A program made the translations under genes and the position numbers. DNA of 28,480 bases from a virus, in the IMG/VR virus record IMGVR_UViG_3300036832_001713, positions 1 to 28,480 of that record, one strand, 5' to 3'. The notes under the pieces were generated by a model. The model ran no database searches. It worked only from the letters and a program-made list of their open reading frames with translations, and had not been told where the DNA came from. Shown here piece by piece: positions 21,837-27,115 of the stretch (position 1 is its first letter; each line of letters opens with the position of its first letter).

Positions 21837-22009
21837 TGGTTCACTCGATTGAAGTGGCCCGCTCATTAGCTTTGGTGCTCTCACGCCATATGGCTCACTC
21901 CCATACTTTGGTTCTCTTCCCTGATACTGGCTCGCTTGCCTCGCATGGTACTCTCGTTTGTAATGGCTCGCTCTCGTAGTATGGTTCTCTCTGACGACGT
22001 GGCTTCTTA
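21837..22009. repeat. 18-bp alternating repeat array, block 3 (10 units)
   Basis: Motif starts: 21837, 21855, 21873, 21891, 21909, 21928, 21946, 21964, 21982, 22000; eight of nine steps are 18 bp, one is 19. A and B variants alternate as in the other blocks; the last is degenerate (TGGCTTCTTA). The spacer attagctt before TGGTGCTCTC differs by one base from atcagctt in block 1 at the equivalent position, the only near-match among spacers that I found. The block lies between the stop of the 54-aa gene (22022) and the ribosome site of the IS110-like gene. Confidence 0.93.
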
Positions 22010-22021
22010 TTATACGTTACG

Positions 22022-22186
22022 TTACTTTCTAATTTCATCGCAATCTTGACCAACTTTTGGTCTGTTTTCAAACCGTTTAGCCGTCATAACAAAGGCGTGG
22101 TCTTCGTAGACATACCACCCGGATTCAAATCGGCGACCATTGACCTCGAAGTCCTTTTCATAGTACCGTGCGATCTTCTTTGCCAT
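22022..22186 (-). CDS. Small basic protein of unknown function (54 aa)
   Basis: ATG at 22186 with GGAG seven bases upstream. The protein begins MAKKIARYYEKDFEVNGRRF and continues ESGWYVYEDHAFVMTAKRF, a compact beta-rich charged sequence resembling small phage proteins. It ends 13 bp before block 3, so block 3 is its 3' flank. No known domain. Real by ribosome site and placement; function unknown. Confidence 0.6.
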   Translation of the reverse strand: MAKKIARYYEKDFEVNGRRFESGWYVYEDHAFVMTAKRFENRPKVGQDCDEIRK

Positions 22187-22225
22187 TGTGGTCTCCTGAC
22201 TTACCAGGGGAAGGGAGGCGGTGTG

Positions 22226-22414
22226 TTAGTTTTCCCGTATCCAGGTTCCATCCGGACTTCGAACCCACCGGATGTCGGTAAATGGTTCTCGAGTCGATCG
22301 GGTTGTTGGGTGCTCCTCCTCTTGTAAGTTTGGTGTTGTGGTATCGTTATCGGGCCACCAATGTCTAAACCATTGAAAGCGCCGCTGTCGTCTCATCCAT
22401 TGTTCGCGGTTCAT
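22226..22414 (-). CDS. Small Arg/Trp-rich protein of unknown function (62 aa)
   Basis: AGGAGA lies six bases before ATG 22414. The N-terminal third is strongly basic and aromatic (REQWMRRQRRFQWFRHWW), then the sequence turns acidic and polar (PDNDTTTPNLQEEEHP) and ends WVRSPDGTWIREN. The basic, tryptophan-rich start could bind nucleic acid or membrane surfaces. No family recognised. Confidence 0.6.
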   Translation of the reverse strand: MNREQWMRRQRRFQWFRHWWPDNDTTTPNLQEEEHPTTRSTREPFTDIRWVRSPDGTWIREN

Positions 22415-22434
22415 CTGTCTCTCCTACGTTTTCA

Positions 22435-22731
22435 TCACTTGACCTCCTGGCTATAGGCTCCACCAAAGGCCTCCCACCACTCGGTCAGGACCGCGTTGGC
22501 GGACTCGATCTCGTGATCGTCGGTCAAGCTGATATTACAAGTCAGCTTGGGACTGGCGACAAACAGCTTCCAGTCTATCTTGTGCTTACGCACTTGCGGC
22601 TGTAGTGCCTTTGCCGCCTTGTTCAGGCAATCTTCCTTTGCAGCCTCTAGGTATAAAGCCTCCGATGCCGAGGCGGCGGCAGGCATGGCTACACTGGCGA
22701 GCAGCGCGGCGGCGATCAGGTGTTTACGCAT
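22435..22731 (-). CDS. Exported protein with signal peptide (98 aa)
   Basis: MRKHLIAAALLASVAMPAAASA is a clear Sec signal peptide in parts (basic start, hydrophobic core, cleavage after A-S-A near residue 22). The mature part has two Cys (DCLNK and LTCN) that could form a disulfide, and is otherwise charged with Trp-rich segments (IDWKLFV; LTEWWEAF). GGAG is nine bases before ATG 22731. The predicted place is the periplasm, which would fit a Gram-negative host. Function unknown; superinfection exclusion or lysis-linked roles are possible but not shown. Confidence 0.7.
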   Translation of the reverse strand: MRKHLIAAALLASVAMPAAASASEALYLEAAKEDCLNKAAKALQPQVRKHKIDWKLFVASPKLTCNISLTDDHEIESANAVLTEWWEAFGGAYSQEVK

Positions 22732-22784
22732 CTTGGTTGACTCCGGTTATCAGTTGAGATATGTCACATCCGAGTGGGTCACCC

Positions 22785-23219
22785 TTAGGCGACCCCCATC
22801 CGACCAAAACACTCAGGCCCAATTCCCCGATCGATTGACTCGGGCACCGTCAGCTTGCGGCCGCATCGGCCACAGCTGCCCTCGTGCCGGATCTCCATGT
22901 GCGGGGGCATCTCGCCGTCCGAGACCCATTTCCAGAAATACTGGAATGCTTTGACCGGGGTGCTGTCACCGGTGTAACGCGACTTGGCCGTCAGGCGGAA
23001 GTCCCCATTCTGGGTCAGCAGGCCGACATACGCATAATCCGCGTAATTGTCAGGGCCGGTCAGGAGGCCGACAAACCACATCGGCTTGCGCTCCCCGTTT
23101 TCGTCCTTCGCCTGATTGATCTGGAAAGTGTACCGCGCGCCCGTCTTTTGGCTGGTGAGCGTCAGGGTGGCGTGACCTGCGAGGGTGTAAGTTTTAACAT
23201 CTGCGGCTTGGGTGAACAT
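22785..23219 (-). CDS. Zinc-binding phage protein, DUF6011-like C-terminus (144 aa)
   Basis: The C-terminus GSCGRCGRKLTVPESIDRG then GIGPECFGR has three Cys in a CxxC ... C arrangement typical of DUF6011-like phage proteins. The N-terminal ~100 residues are beta-rich (YTLAGHATLTLTSQKTG; YTFQINQAKDENGERKPMW). It is the first gene downstream of promoter copy 2 (23263-23314), with ATG at 23219. Role unknown; a small zinc-stabilised nucleic-acid- or protein-binding domain is likely. DUF name is from memory. Confidence 0.7.
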   Translation of the reverse strand: MFTQAADVKTYTLAGHATLTLTSQKTGARYTFQINQAKDENGERKPMWFVGLLTGPDNYADYAYVGLLTQNGDFRLTAKSRYTGDSTPVKAFQYFWKWVSDGEMPPHMEIRHEGSCGRCGRKLTVPESIDRGIGPECFGRMGVA

Positions 23220-23262
23220 CTGCTAGATCCGCTATGAGCGAGCGCTATGCCCGACTACATAG

Positions 23263-23314
23263 ATATAAGCATTTAGAAGCGAATTGCAAGGGCTGGCGCA
23301 AACTTTTTTGCGCC
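23263..23314 (-). promoter_or_regulatory. Shared-design promoter and operator, copy 2
   Basis: On the - strand: the 20-bp palindrome GGCGCAAA-AAAG-TTTGCGCC (23314-23295) with 8-bp perfect arms, then TTGCAA (23289-23284), 12 bp, and TGCTTATAT (23271-23263). This is the most perfect of the three copies. It lies 44 bp upstream of the ATG at 23219 and downstream of the end of the gene at 23329. The palindrome sits just upstream of the -35-like box, where an activator or repressor would act. Confidence 0.72.
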
Positions 23315-23328
23315 GCCCTGCAATTATT

Positions 23329-23637
23329 TTAATCCATTCTGCAGACTTCGAACGATCCGTCGGGTTGTATGATAGCGACCCATGCGTGTTCGTAGAACCG
23401 AATCGTTTCGTCCCGCAGCTGTGTCTCGAACAGCAGGCGGGTGGGGGGATCACCGGGATACTGAATGTTCCCGTTGGGTAGCATCTTGTGACCTGGGAAG
23501 GATTTCCACCCGCCCCCGTGACTATAGTTGGCATTGGCCTGTTCCGCTGCCGGTCTAGGATCAAGATCGTCAAACATCATCGGTAGAAAACCGAGCATGT
23601 CCATCGTTGCTTGTGGGTGTTTCTTTTTCCAAAGCAT
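23329..23637 (-). CDS. Phage protein of unknown function (102 aa)
   Basis: GAGGAG is eight bases before ATG 23637, whose first bases overlap the stop of the upstream gene (TAATG). It contains WKSFPGHKMLPNGNIQYPGD and WVAIIQPDGSFEV, which look like a small beta-sheet fold. The N-terminus (MLWKKKHPQATMDMLGFL) is basic then hydrophobic but too short for a clear membrane anchor. No family is recognised. Confidence 0.65.
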   Translation of the reverse strand: MLWKKKHPQATMDMLGFLPMMFDDLDPRPAAEQANANYSHGGGWKSFPGHKMLPNGNIQYPGDPPTRLLFETQLRDETIRFYEHAWVAIIQPDGSFEVCRMD

Positions 23638-23969
23638 TACAGGCTCCTCATAAAAGCGGCATCACCCCAGAGTATGACGATCGGCCCAATCAGGATGTCA
23701 TCACAATGGGGATAGGCCTTTATCCACAGTTGTGTGGCCTCGTGATTGATGCCTAGTCTGGGTGAATCTTTAAGTTTGCCTTCCTCATCACAAAAGGCAA
23801 CGCAAGGCACCGGCTCGTTAGAACCTGGTGGGACAAACGAGTGGAAGTACGGTACGGTCTCGATAAACCCACCAACAGACTGCTGCAAGAATGCAAGTTT
23901 GGGTGGCTTGTCGAAGTCGGTCAGTTCGTGTGTTCCGTCCGTTTGGATGATTAGTGCGTGGCCGATCAT
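23637..23969 (-). CDS. DUF3846-like protein (110 aa)
   Basis: LQQSVGGFIETVPYF, FCDEEGKLKDSPRLGINHEAT and ILIGPIVILWGDA match the pattern I recall for DUF3846 proteins, common in phages and plasmids and of unknown function. AAGGAGG is seven bases upstream of ATG 23969, an optimal site. It is translationally linked to the 23329 gene. Confidence 0.75.
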   Translation of the reverse strand: MIGHALIIQTDGTHELTDFDKPPKLAFLQQSVGGFIETVPYFHSFVPPGSNEPVPCVAFCDEEGKLKDSPRLGINHEATQLWIKAYPHCDDILIGPIVILWGDAAFMRSL

Positions 23970-23998
23970 GGCAATCCTCCTTCTAGATATTATACGAT

Positions 23999-24196
23999 TT
24001 ATTCGCAGTTAAACCAGTTCATGCACGTGACCAGCAGGTGGTTGTAATCGCCCTGAGTAGCTTCTTTGAAAAAGGTATCGATCTCCTCTTCGGGTAGACC
24101 GGTACGACGTGCGGCGGACGAGCATCGCCCTAGAATGGCAAAGGCATTGCTGTCATCACCAACCAATTTAACATTGACTTCTGGGTGTTTAGTCAT
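23999..24196 (-). CDS. Conserved small phage protein of unknown function (65 aa)
   Basis: The sequence HPEVNVKLVGDDSNAFAILG and EEEIDTFFKEATQGDYNHLL matches a widely shared small phage protein family that I recall only as hypothetical. AGGAGA lies seven bases before ATG 24196. Two Cys near the end (VTCMNWFNC) are not a clear zinc site. No activity known. Confidence 0.75.
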   Translation of the reverse strand: MTKHPEVNVKLVGDDSNAFAILGRCSSAARRTGLPEEEIDTFFKEATQGDYNHLLVTCMNWFNCE

Positions 24197-24206
24197 AGTG
24201 CTTCTC

Positions 24207-24275
24207 CTAGATGATTTGGGTTAGTAAGGCTACTCCCACGGCAAAGGCCAGGAAGAGAAAGATTCGGGGTAGCAT
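24207..24275 (-). CDS. Possible membrane micropeptide (22 aa)
   Basis: ATG at 24275 overlaps the stop of the gene to its right (TGATG). The product is one hydrophobic helix (IFLFLAFAVGVALLTQII after MLPR). Its stop overlaps the ribosome site of the next gene. AGGT lies about ten bases upstream, a weak site. Supported by packing and hydrophobicity only. Confidence 0.4.
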   Translation of the reverse strand: MLPRIFLFLAFAVGVALLTQII

Positions 24276-24574
24276 CACTTGACCTGTGGTCCGAGCTCAC
24301 CGGAGTCGACACCAGTAACGAGAGCCTTCATCTCGAGTTCAGCTTCAGACTCGCTGGTGGCAAAGACTGCAGTGACCCAGGCGGGCAGCTCGCTTACCGG
24401 TACACCACCATAGTCACCACCGGTTGGAACCGCCGAGGCATAATTGGCCGAAACGTGATGGCCATCATGCTGGACCGGGAACTCCTTCACTACCCAATCC
24501 TTGGTTCCGTAGAACGCTCCCATAACCCCGACGAGAACAACGGCGGCGCTAATGATGCTTTTAGATTCGTTCAT
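24275..24574 (-). CDS. Protein with N-terminal membrane anchor (99 aa)
   Basis: ATG at 24574 is preferred to 24580 because AGGAG would touch the earlier start. MNESKSIISAAVVLVGVMGAFYG is, in parts, an N-terminal hydrophobic anchor; the rest is polar with FPVQHDGHHVSANYA and an acidic helix (ATSESEAELEMKALV). It may face the periplasm or cytoplasm. One of a row of membrane genes from 24207 to 25206. Function unknown; a lysis or exclusion role cannot be judged. Confidence 0.65.
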   Translation of the reverse strand: MNESKSIISAAVVLVGVMGAFYGTKDWVVKEFPVQHDGHHVSANYASAVPTGGDYGGVPVSELPAWVTAVFATSESEAELEMKALVTGVDSGELGPQVK

Positions 24575-24603
24575 TGTCATCTCCTATGTTTAGCGTTTGT
24601 GCT

Positions 24604-24642
24604 AACACCCCGAAAGGCCCGACGCCATCACGCGTTCGGGCC
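24604..24642 (-). terminator. Repeated hairpin, copy 1 (terminator-like)
   Basis: On the - strand GGCCCGA and TCGGGCC form a 7-bp GC-rich stem around a 13-base loop, followed by TTTCGGGGTGTT. It lies just after the stop of the membrane gene at 24661 and before the gene starting at 24574. A second copy with 33 of 39 identical bases is at 25387-25425. The U tract is short, so termination is plausible but partial. Confidence 0.55.
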
Positions 24643-24660
24643 ATTGGGTTGTTTTTTGCT

Positions 24661-24879
24661 TTATGGCTTTTGGCGGATTTGGATGAGTTCCGCCCGCATA
24701 TCGATGAGTAGTGCGAGGATCCCGCAAACCGCTAGCGTGACAAAGAACCCAATAATGTTTGCGAGAACAAAGACGGCGAAACTGTTGGACATCACACCAG
24801 CAATGAAGCAAGTCGCCATAATGATGACCGCGGTGGCTGCGTTAACAAACGCTGCGCAATTGGCTAAGAGTTTATTCAT
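24661..24879 (-). CDS. Two-helix membrane protein (72 aa)
   Basis: Two hydrophobic segments, FVNAATAVIIMATCFIAGVM and FAVFVLANIIGFFVTLAVCG in approximate extent, are joined by a short loop, and the C-terminus is charged (DMRAELIQIRQKP). GAGGAG is about nine bases before ATG 24879. The size and two-helix layout are compatible with a class II holin, but no endolysin is adjacent, so this is only one possibility. Confidence 0.65.
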   Translation of the reverse strand: MNKLLANCAAFVNAATAVIIMATCFIAGVMSNSFAVFVLANIIGFFVTLAVCGILALLIDMRAELIQIRQKP

Positions 24880-24905
24880 GATGTGTACTCCTCTTTAAGA
24901 TGGGG

Positions 24906-25064
24906 TTAGAGGATTGGGCCCCGGCGGGCTTTCCAGATGCGGGTTGCAAAGATCACGGCTCCTACACCCGCCGTTACTACGCCTAACGCTACAAGTCCGA
25001 TAAGGGGACTGTAACCTGCGTGGACAAAGTACCAGGTTGTCATAACGATCATCAAGGCTTCCAT
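24906..25064 (-). CDS. Small membrane protein (52 aa)
   Basis: AGGAGA is six bases before ATG 25064. The sequence has a short amphipathic start (MEALMIVMTTWYFVHAG), a hydrophobic helix (LIGLVALGVVTAGVGAVIFA) and a basic tail (TRIWKARRGPIL), the usual layout of an inner-membrane protein with its C-terminus inside. It is below the length usually annotated. No family recognised. Confidence 0.6.
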   Translation of the reverse strand: MEALMIVMTTWYFVHAGYSPLIGLVALGVVTAGVGAVIFATRIWKARRGPIL

Positions 25065-25077
25065 TTTGATCTCCTGT

Positions 25078-25206
25078 TTAGAAGGGCAAGGGTGACTGGT
25101 GGGTCAACCAACAAGCGGCGACCCAGGACACCACGAGTACGGCAGCGACGACACACTCGTTCCAGTACTTCAGTTGCTTGAGCTGTTGCAAAGTTTTGGT
25201 GGTCAT
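25078..25206 (-). CDS. Small membrane protein (42 aa)
   Basis: AAGGAG precedes ATG 25206 by six bases; the ATG two codons earlier is too close to the ribosome site. The N-terminus is basic and polar (TTKTLQQLKQLKYWNE) and is followed by a hydrophobic helix (CVVAAVLVVSWVAACWL). The stop lies within the ribosome-site region of the next gene at 25064. Function unknown. Confidence 0.58.
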   Translation of the reverse strand: MTTKTLQQLKQLKYWNECVVAAVLVVSWVAACWLTHQSPLPF

Positions 25207-25216
25207 TTTCATCTCC

Positions 25217-25369
25217 TTAGATAGCGAGTTGATACCGGATAGCGAGAAGAACCATCTCAGATTCCGTGACTAGGTTGAACCCTGGAAAGTAGTGATTGAG
25301 GACCATTAGAGCTAGGTTCCTCAGGAATTCCATCGGGTCGACCGGCAAGGTGGTCTGAGGTAGGTTCAT
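25217..25369 (-). CDS. Small protein of unknown function (50 aa)
   Basis: ATG at 25369 follows two purine-rich tracts (AAGGAGAAAAAGGAG) and is preferred over the in-frame start at 25408, which falls in the repeated hairpin. The protein is MNLPQTTLPVDPMEFLRNL followed by a mildly hydrophobic helix and ends TESEMVLLAIRYQLAI. No motif is recognised. Confidence 0.55.
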   Translation of the reverse strand: MNLPQTTLPVDPMEFLRNLALMVLNHYFPGFNLVTESEMVLLAIRYQLAI

Positions 25370-25386
25370 CTCCTTTTTCTCCTTCT

Positions 25387-25425
25387 GACACCCCAAAAGG
25401 CCCGACACCGTAACGCGTTCGGACC
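25387..25425 (-). terminator. Repeated hairpin, copy 2 (terminator-like)
   Basis: Second copy of the 24604 hairpin. On the - strand the arms are GGTCCGA and TCGGGCC followed by TTTTGGGGTGTC; the one changed arm base gives a U-G pair in RNA but a mismatch on the other strand, which supports an RNA made from the - strand. It lies downstream of the 25484 gene and directly upstream of the ribosome site of the 50-aa gene. Confidence 0.58.
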
Positions 25426-25483
25426 GATCGAGGGGGAGCCGGTTGATATTGTTTATCTTCTCCCCGGCTCCCTAAGTCTGGGC

Positions 25484-25729
25484 CTAGGCCGCGAGCTGCA
25501 TGGGCACCAGGTTCAGGGCCCGGATGTGCTTGCAAGGCTTGGCGTTGTAGCGCGGGCCCTTCTGGAAGATGCTGGCCGGGCAGGAGCAGGACCAGGCACC
25601 GGTCTTCGCATTTTGCGCGATCACGTAGGTCCGATTGCTGCTCGAGGATTTGACCGACAGGCGCGTGCTGTACTGAGCGGACGGGGGCAGCATCGCAAAG
25701 CCTGAAACGGTCGAAAGCAGGGTGGACAT
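25484..25729 (-). CDS. SWIM-type zinc-finger-like protein (81 aa)
   Basis: WSCSCPAS ... KPCKHIRAL gives Cys48-x-Cys50 and Cys66-x-His68, the CxCxnCxH pattern of SWIM zinc fingers, preceded by a strand pair (RTYVIAQNAKTGAWSC) usual for that fold. It would bind DNA or protein. It is the first gene after promoter copy 3 (25783-25833), with ATG at 25729. A longer frame on the same strand (25257-25844) is a GC-driven overlap and was not used. Confidence 0.7.
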   Translation of the reverse strand: MSTLLSTVSGFAMLPPSAQYSTRLSVKSSSSNRTYVIAQNAKTGAWSCSCPASIFQKGPRYNAKPCKHIRALNLVPMQLAA

Positions 25730-25782
25730 CTGGGTTAGCTCCGAATTTTTGGAAGCGCGCTATGCACTCCCTACGCAATAAG

Positions 25783-25853
25783 ATATAAGCAGTCTTGATG
25801 CGTTTGCAAGATGTAGATGCAAATCTTTTTGCACTTAATCGCAAAAAGATTGC
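25783..25853 (-). promoter_or_regulatory. Shared-design promoter and operators, copy 3
   Basis: On the - strand: TGCAAA-AAGA-TTTGCA (25833-25818), then TTGCAA (25809-25804), 12 bp, TGCTTATAT (25791-25783). A second related palindrome, GCAA-TCTTT-TTGC on this strand (25853-25841), lies further upstream, so this copy may have two operators. The 25729 ATG is about 54 bp downstream. A + strand frame starting at 25795 crosses these elements and is not believed. Confidence 0.7.
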
Positions 25854-26155
25854 CGCAGGAATGCTCAGCGTTTTTGGCCTTGCTGACTTTATAGGGATGG
25901 CGCCGGGGGCCGATCAGCTTCCACAGGGAGGGCCGCGTCCGACCCTAGATCCCCCTCCACCGATCGACCCCCTAACCCCGCACCGCTTCTAGCTGCGGCC
26001 GGGGCTGTAGCTTGGTGGGCCCTGGTCTCACCCTTCGGGCCCTATTGGCTGCACGCGATAGCAGGACTTCCAGCATCCCCGCCAAGCCTGTGGAGAGAGG
26101 GGAGCTGCAACCTGCTGGTGAGACCCCTCGGCAAAGGACAACCGAGGTGCCAATC
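25854..26155. other. Gene-free GC-rich stretch with nested inverted repeats
   Basis: No frame here has a ribosome site or recognisable protein. 25854-26010 is GC-rich and shows no clear structure beyond short palindromes. 26018-26043 has GGGCCC twice, 14 bases apart, so it can fold into a hairpin that would compete with the structure at 26024-26125. CCTCGG (26126-26131) and CCGAGG (26142-26147) form another hairpin. TATCCGG (26157-26163) and CCGGATA (26181-26187) form one more at the end of the next gene. Confidence 0.6.
26024..26125. ncRNA. Candidate structured RNA closed by a 9-bp stem
   Basis: GGTCTCACC (26024-26032) is the exact reverse complement of GGTGAGACC (26117-26125). Immediately inside the right arm, CCTGCT (26111-26116) pairs with AGCAGG (26060-26065), and inside that CAGC-AT-CCCC (26071-26080) pairs with GGGG-A-GCTG (26099-26107). 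The result is a long arm plus a 27-base second branch (26033-26059). The nesting is too ordered to be obvious chance in a gene-free stretch, and flanking genes are on the - strand. I tried tRNA, tmRNA, RNase P and cobalamin riboswitch patterns; none fits. Strand and function are open. Confidence 0.4.
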
Positions 26156-26422
26156 CTATCCGGAATATCCTTCTACGGGTCCGGATAATGTTTCTAATAG
26201 AAAAGTACCACTGGGCAGAGCAGCGATATTAAATCGTGCACCACAATCAGCACACTTTACAACCATTTCCATATTGATTTCAGGTCCTTCAAAAAAACTG
26301 TTACTTTGACAAAAAGAGCAATTGGTAAAAGGGTTGGACAGTTTGTGTAGTAGTTTAGGTTTGTGTTTGGGTTGGTGTTTGGATTGTAGCCTGTGTCTAC
26401 CGTTTAGGCCATATTCTTTCAT
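26156..26422 (-). CDS. Small zinc-ribbon-like protein (88 aa)
   Basis: Two Cys pairs, NCSFCQS and KCADCGARFNIA, about 21 residues apart, fit a zinc ribbon. The N-terminus is strongly basic with repeated His/Lys/Pro (QSKHQPKHKPKLLHKL), suggesting nucleic-acid contact. The ATG at 26422 overlaps the stop of the next gene (ATGA). No known family named; the C-terminal CADCGARFN pattern recalls small phage proteins of unknown role. Confidence 0.65.
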   Translation of the reverse strand: MKEYGLNGRHRLQSKHQPKHKPKLLHKLSNPFTNCSFCQSNSFFEGPEINMEMVVKCADCGARFNIAALPSGTFLLETLSGPVEGYSG

Positions 26423-26634
26423 TCTGCATACGGGGTAAGACCCGCCTTCTCTCTAACCGACTCCAACAACATCCGGTCGGTACCAATAACACCAAACTCA
26501 TGTCTGCTAGTTGGTAAGCCGGCCATATTCTCAGCCATAGCAGGTGGTGCTTCGGTGTACCACCACCGTGTATCGTTCATGTCAGCAAACTTGATAGGCC
26601 GGCTAGGTAGATAACGGTACTTGGCTATTGGCAT
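26419..26634 (-). CDS. Small protein of unknown function (71 aa)
   Basis: ATG at 26634 with GGAGG six bases upstream is preferred over a longer frame to 26688. The protein starts MPIAKYRYLPSRPIKFAD and has WWYTEAPPAMAEN and TDRMLLESVREKAG. It looks globular, without membrane or metal motifs. It overlaps the zinc-ribbon-like gene by 4 bp and is one base from the stop of the next gene. Confidence 0.6.
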   Translation of the reverse strand: MPIAKYRYLPSRPIKFADMNDTRWWYTEAPPAMAENMAGLPTSRHEFGVIGTDRMLLESVREKAGLTPYAE

Positions 26635-26635
26635 G

Positions 26636-26857
26636 TTAGCCTCCAAAGATTCGTTCGAGTTTGATAAACTCGTAGTCAATGTTTTCAAGGTCCCGAAGTA
26701 TGATTAGTAATGGCTGCATCCTCTCACACTTGGCCTCAACCCAGTTCTTACTTTCAGGTTTTGCCACAAGGAGTCGATAGCCTACAGGTGTACCCTGATA
26801 TAGGCCACTATAGCCACCACCCATTCTAACTTCTCCCCCTGAAAAACTAGCCGTCAT
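26636..26857 (-). CDS. Small protein of unknown function (73 aa)
   Basis: Starts MTASFSGGEVRMGGGYSGLY, a Gly-rich segment, then GYRLLVAKPESKNWVEAKC and a helical end (LIILRDLENIDYEFIKLER). A GGTGATGATC tract precedes ATG 26857. It lies seven bases from the stop of the next gene. No family recognised. Confidence 0.58.
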   Translation of the reverse strand: MTASFSGGEVRMGGGYSGLYQGTPVGYRLLVAKPESKNWVEAKCERMQPLLIILRDLENIDYEFIKLERIFGG

Positions 26858-26863
26858 TGATCA

Positions 26864-27100
26864 TCACCATGGTTCCTTTTCTAGATGTGTCAACGTTAAT
26901 TTTACCAAGGTTCGGACTCGCTCTGCTGAATAGTAACTGACGTCTAGCTCGTCCGATAGATCTTCGGTTGTGATGTTTGGGTTGTAGAAAAGTATTATCG
27001 TTGCGGTACCACATATATCTCCCAGATCTGGTATCCCCATATTAGGGTTCTCAGCAAGGAAAGAGTCGATATTGGCAAGCACTGCTCTTCTGTATAGCAT
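26864..27100 (-). CDS. Small protein, possible helix-turn-helix (78 aa)
   Basis: The second half (NPNITTEDLSDELDVSYYSA then ERVRTLVKLTLTHLEKE) looks like a winged-helix-type DNA-binding segment: a short helix, a turn, then a recognition helix. The first half is helical (YRRAVLANIDSFLAENP). There is no clear ribosome site visible before ATG 27100. A small regulator of the neighbouring genes is one possibility; evidence is structural impression only. Confidence 0.55.
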   Translation of the reverse strand: MLYRRAVLANIDSFLAENPNMGIPDLGDICGTATIILFYNPNITTEDLSDELDVSYYSAERVRTLVKLTLTHLEKEPW

Positions 27101-27115
27101 TGTCCCACCATTGTG

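Noticed and set aside
20112-22009. CRISPR array
   Set aside because: Repeats are 10 bp, alternate between two forms, and spacers are 8 bp; no cas genes. This is outside any known CRISPR geometry.
22009-22014. TATAAT on the - strand as promoter for block 3 and the IS110-like gene
   Set aside because: The position is attractive, but the sequence 17 bp upstream (TGAAAT) is a poor -35; kept as unproven.
25257-25844. 195-codon - strand frame over the SWIM-like gene
   Set aside because: GC-driven overlap running through the promoter copy 3 and the repeated hairpin; composition is Arg/Pro/His-rich and no ribosome site is present.
25795-25992. 65-codon + strand frame
   Set aside because: Crosses the promoter/operator elements, opposite to all neighbouring genes, low-complexity Pro-rich end, no ribosome site.
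26001-26080. tRNA-like start GGGGCTGTAGCTTGG in the gene-free stretch
   Set aside because: No T-arm (GGTTCRANTCC), anticodon stem or matching acceptor strand could be built.
26090-26130. Cobalamin riboswitch (suggested by B12-dependent RNR)
   Set aside because: GAGCTGCAACCTGCTGG only loosely recalls the conserved core; the B12-box and other core segments are missing, and nrdJ is far away on the other strand.
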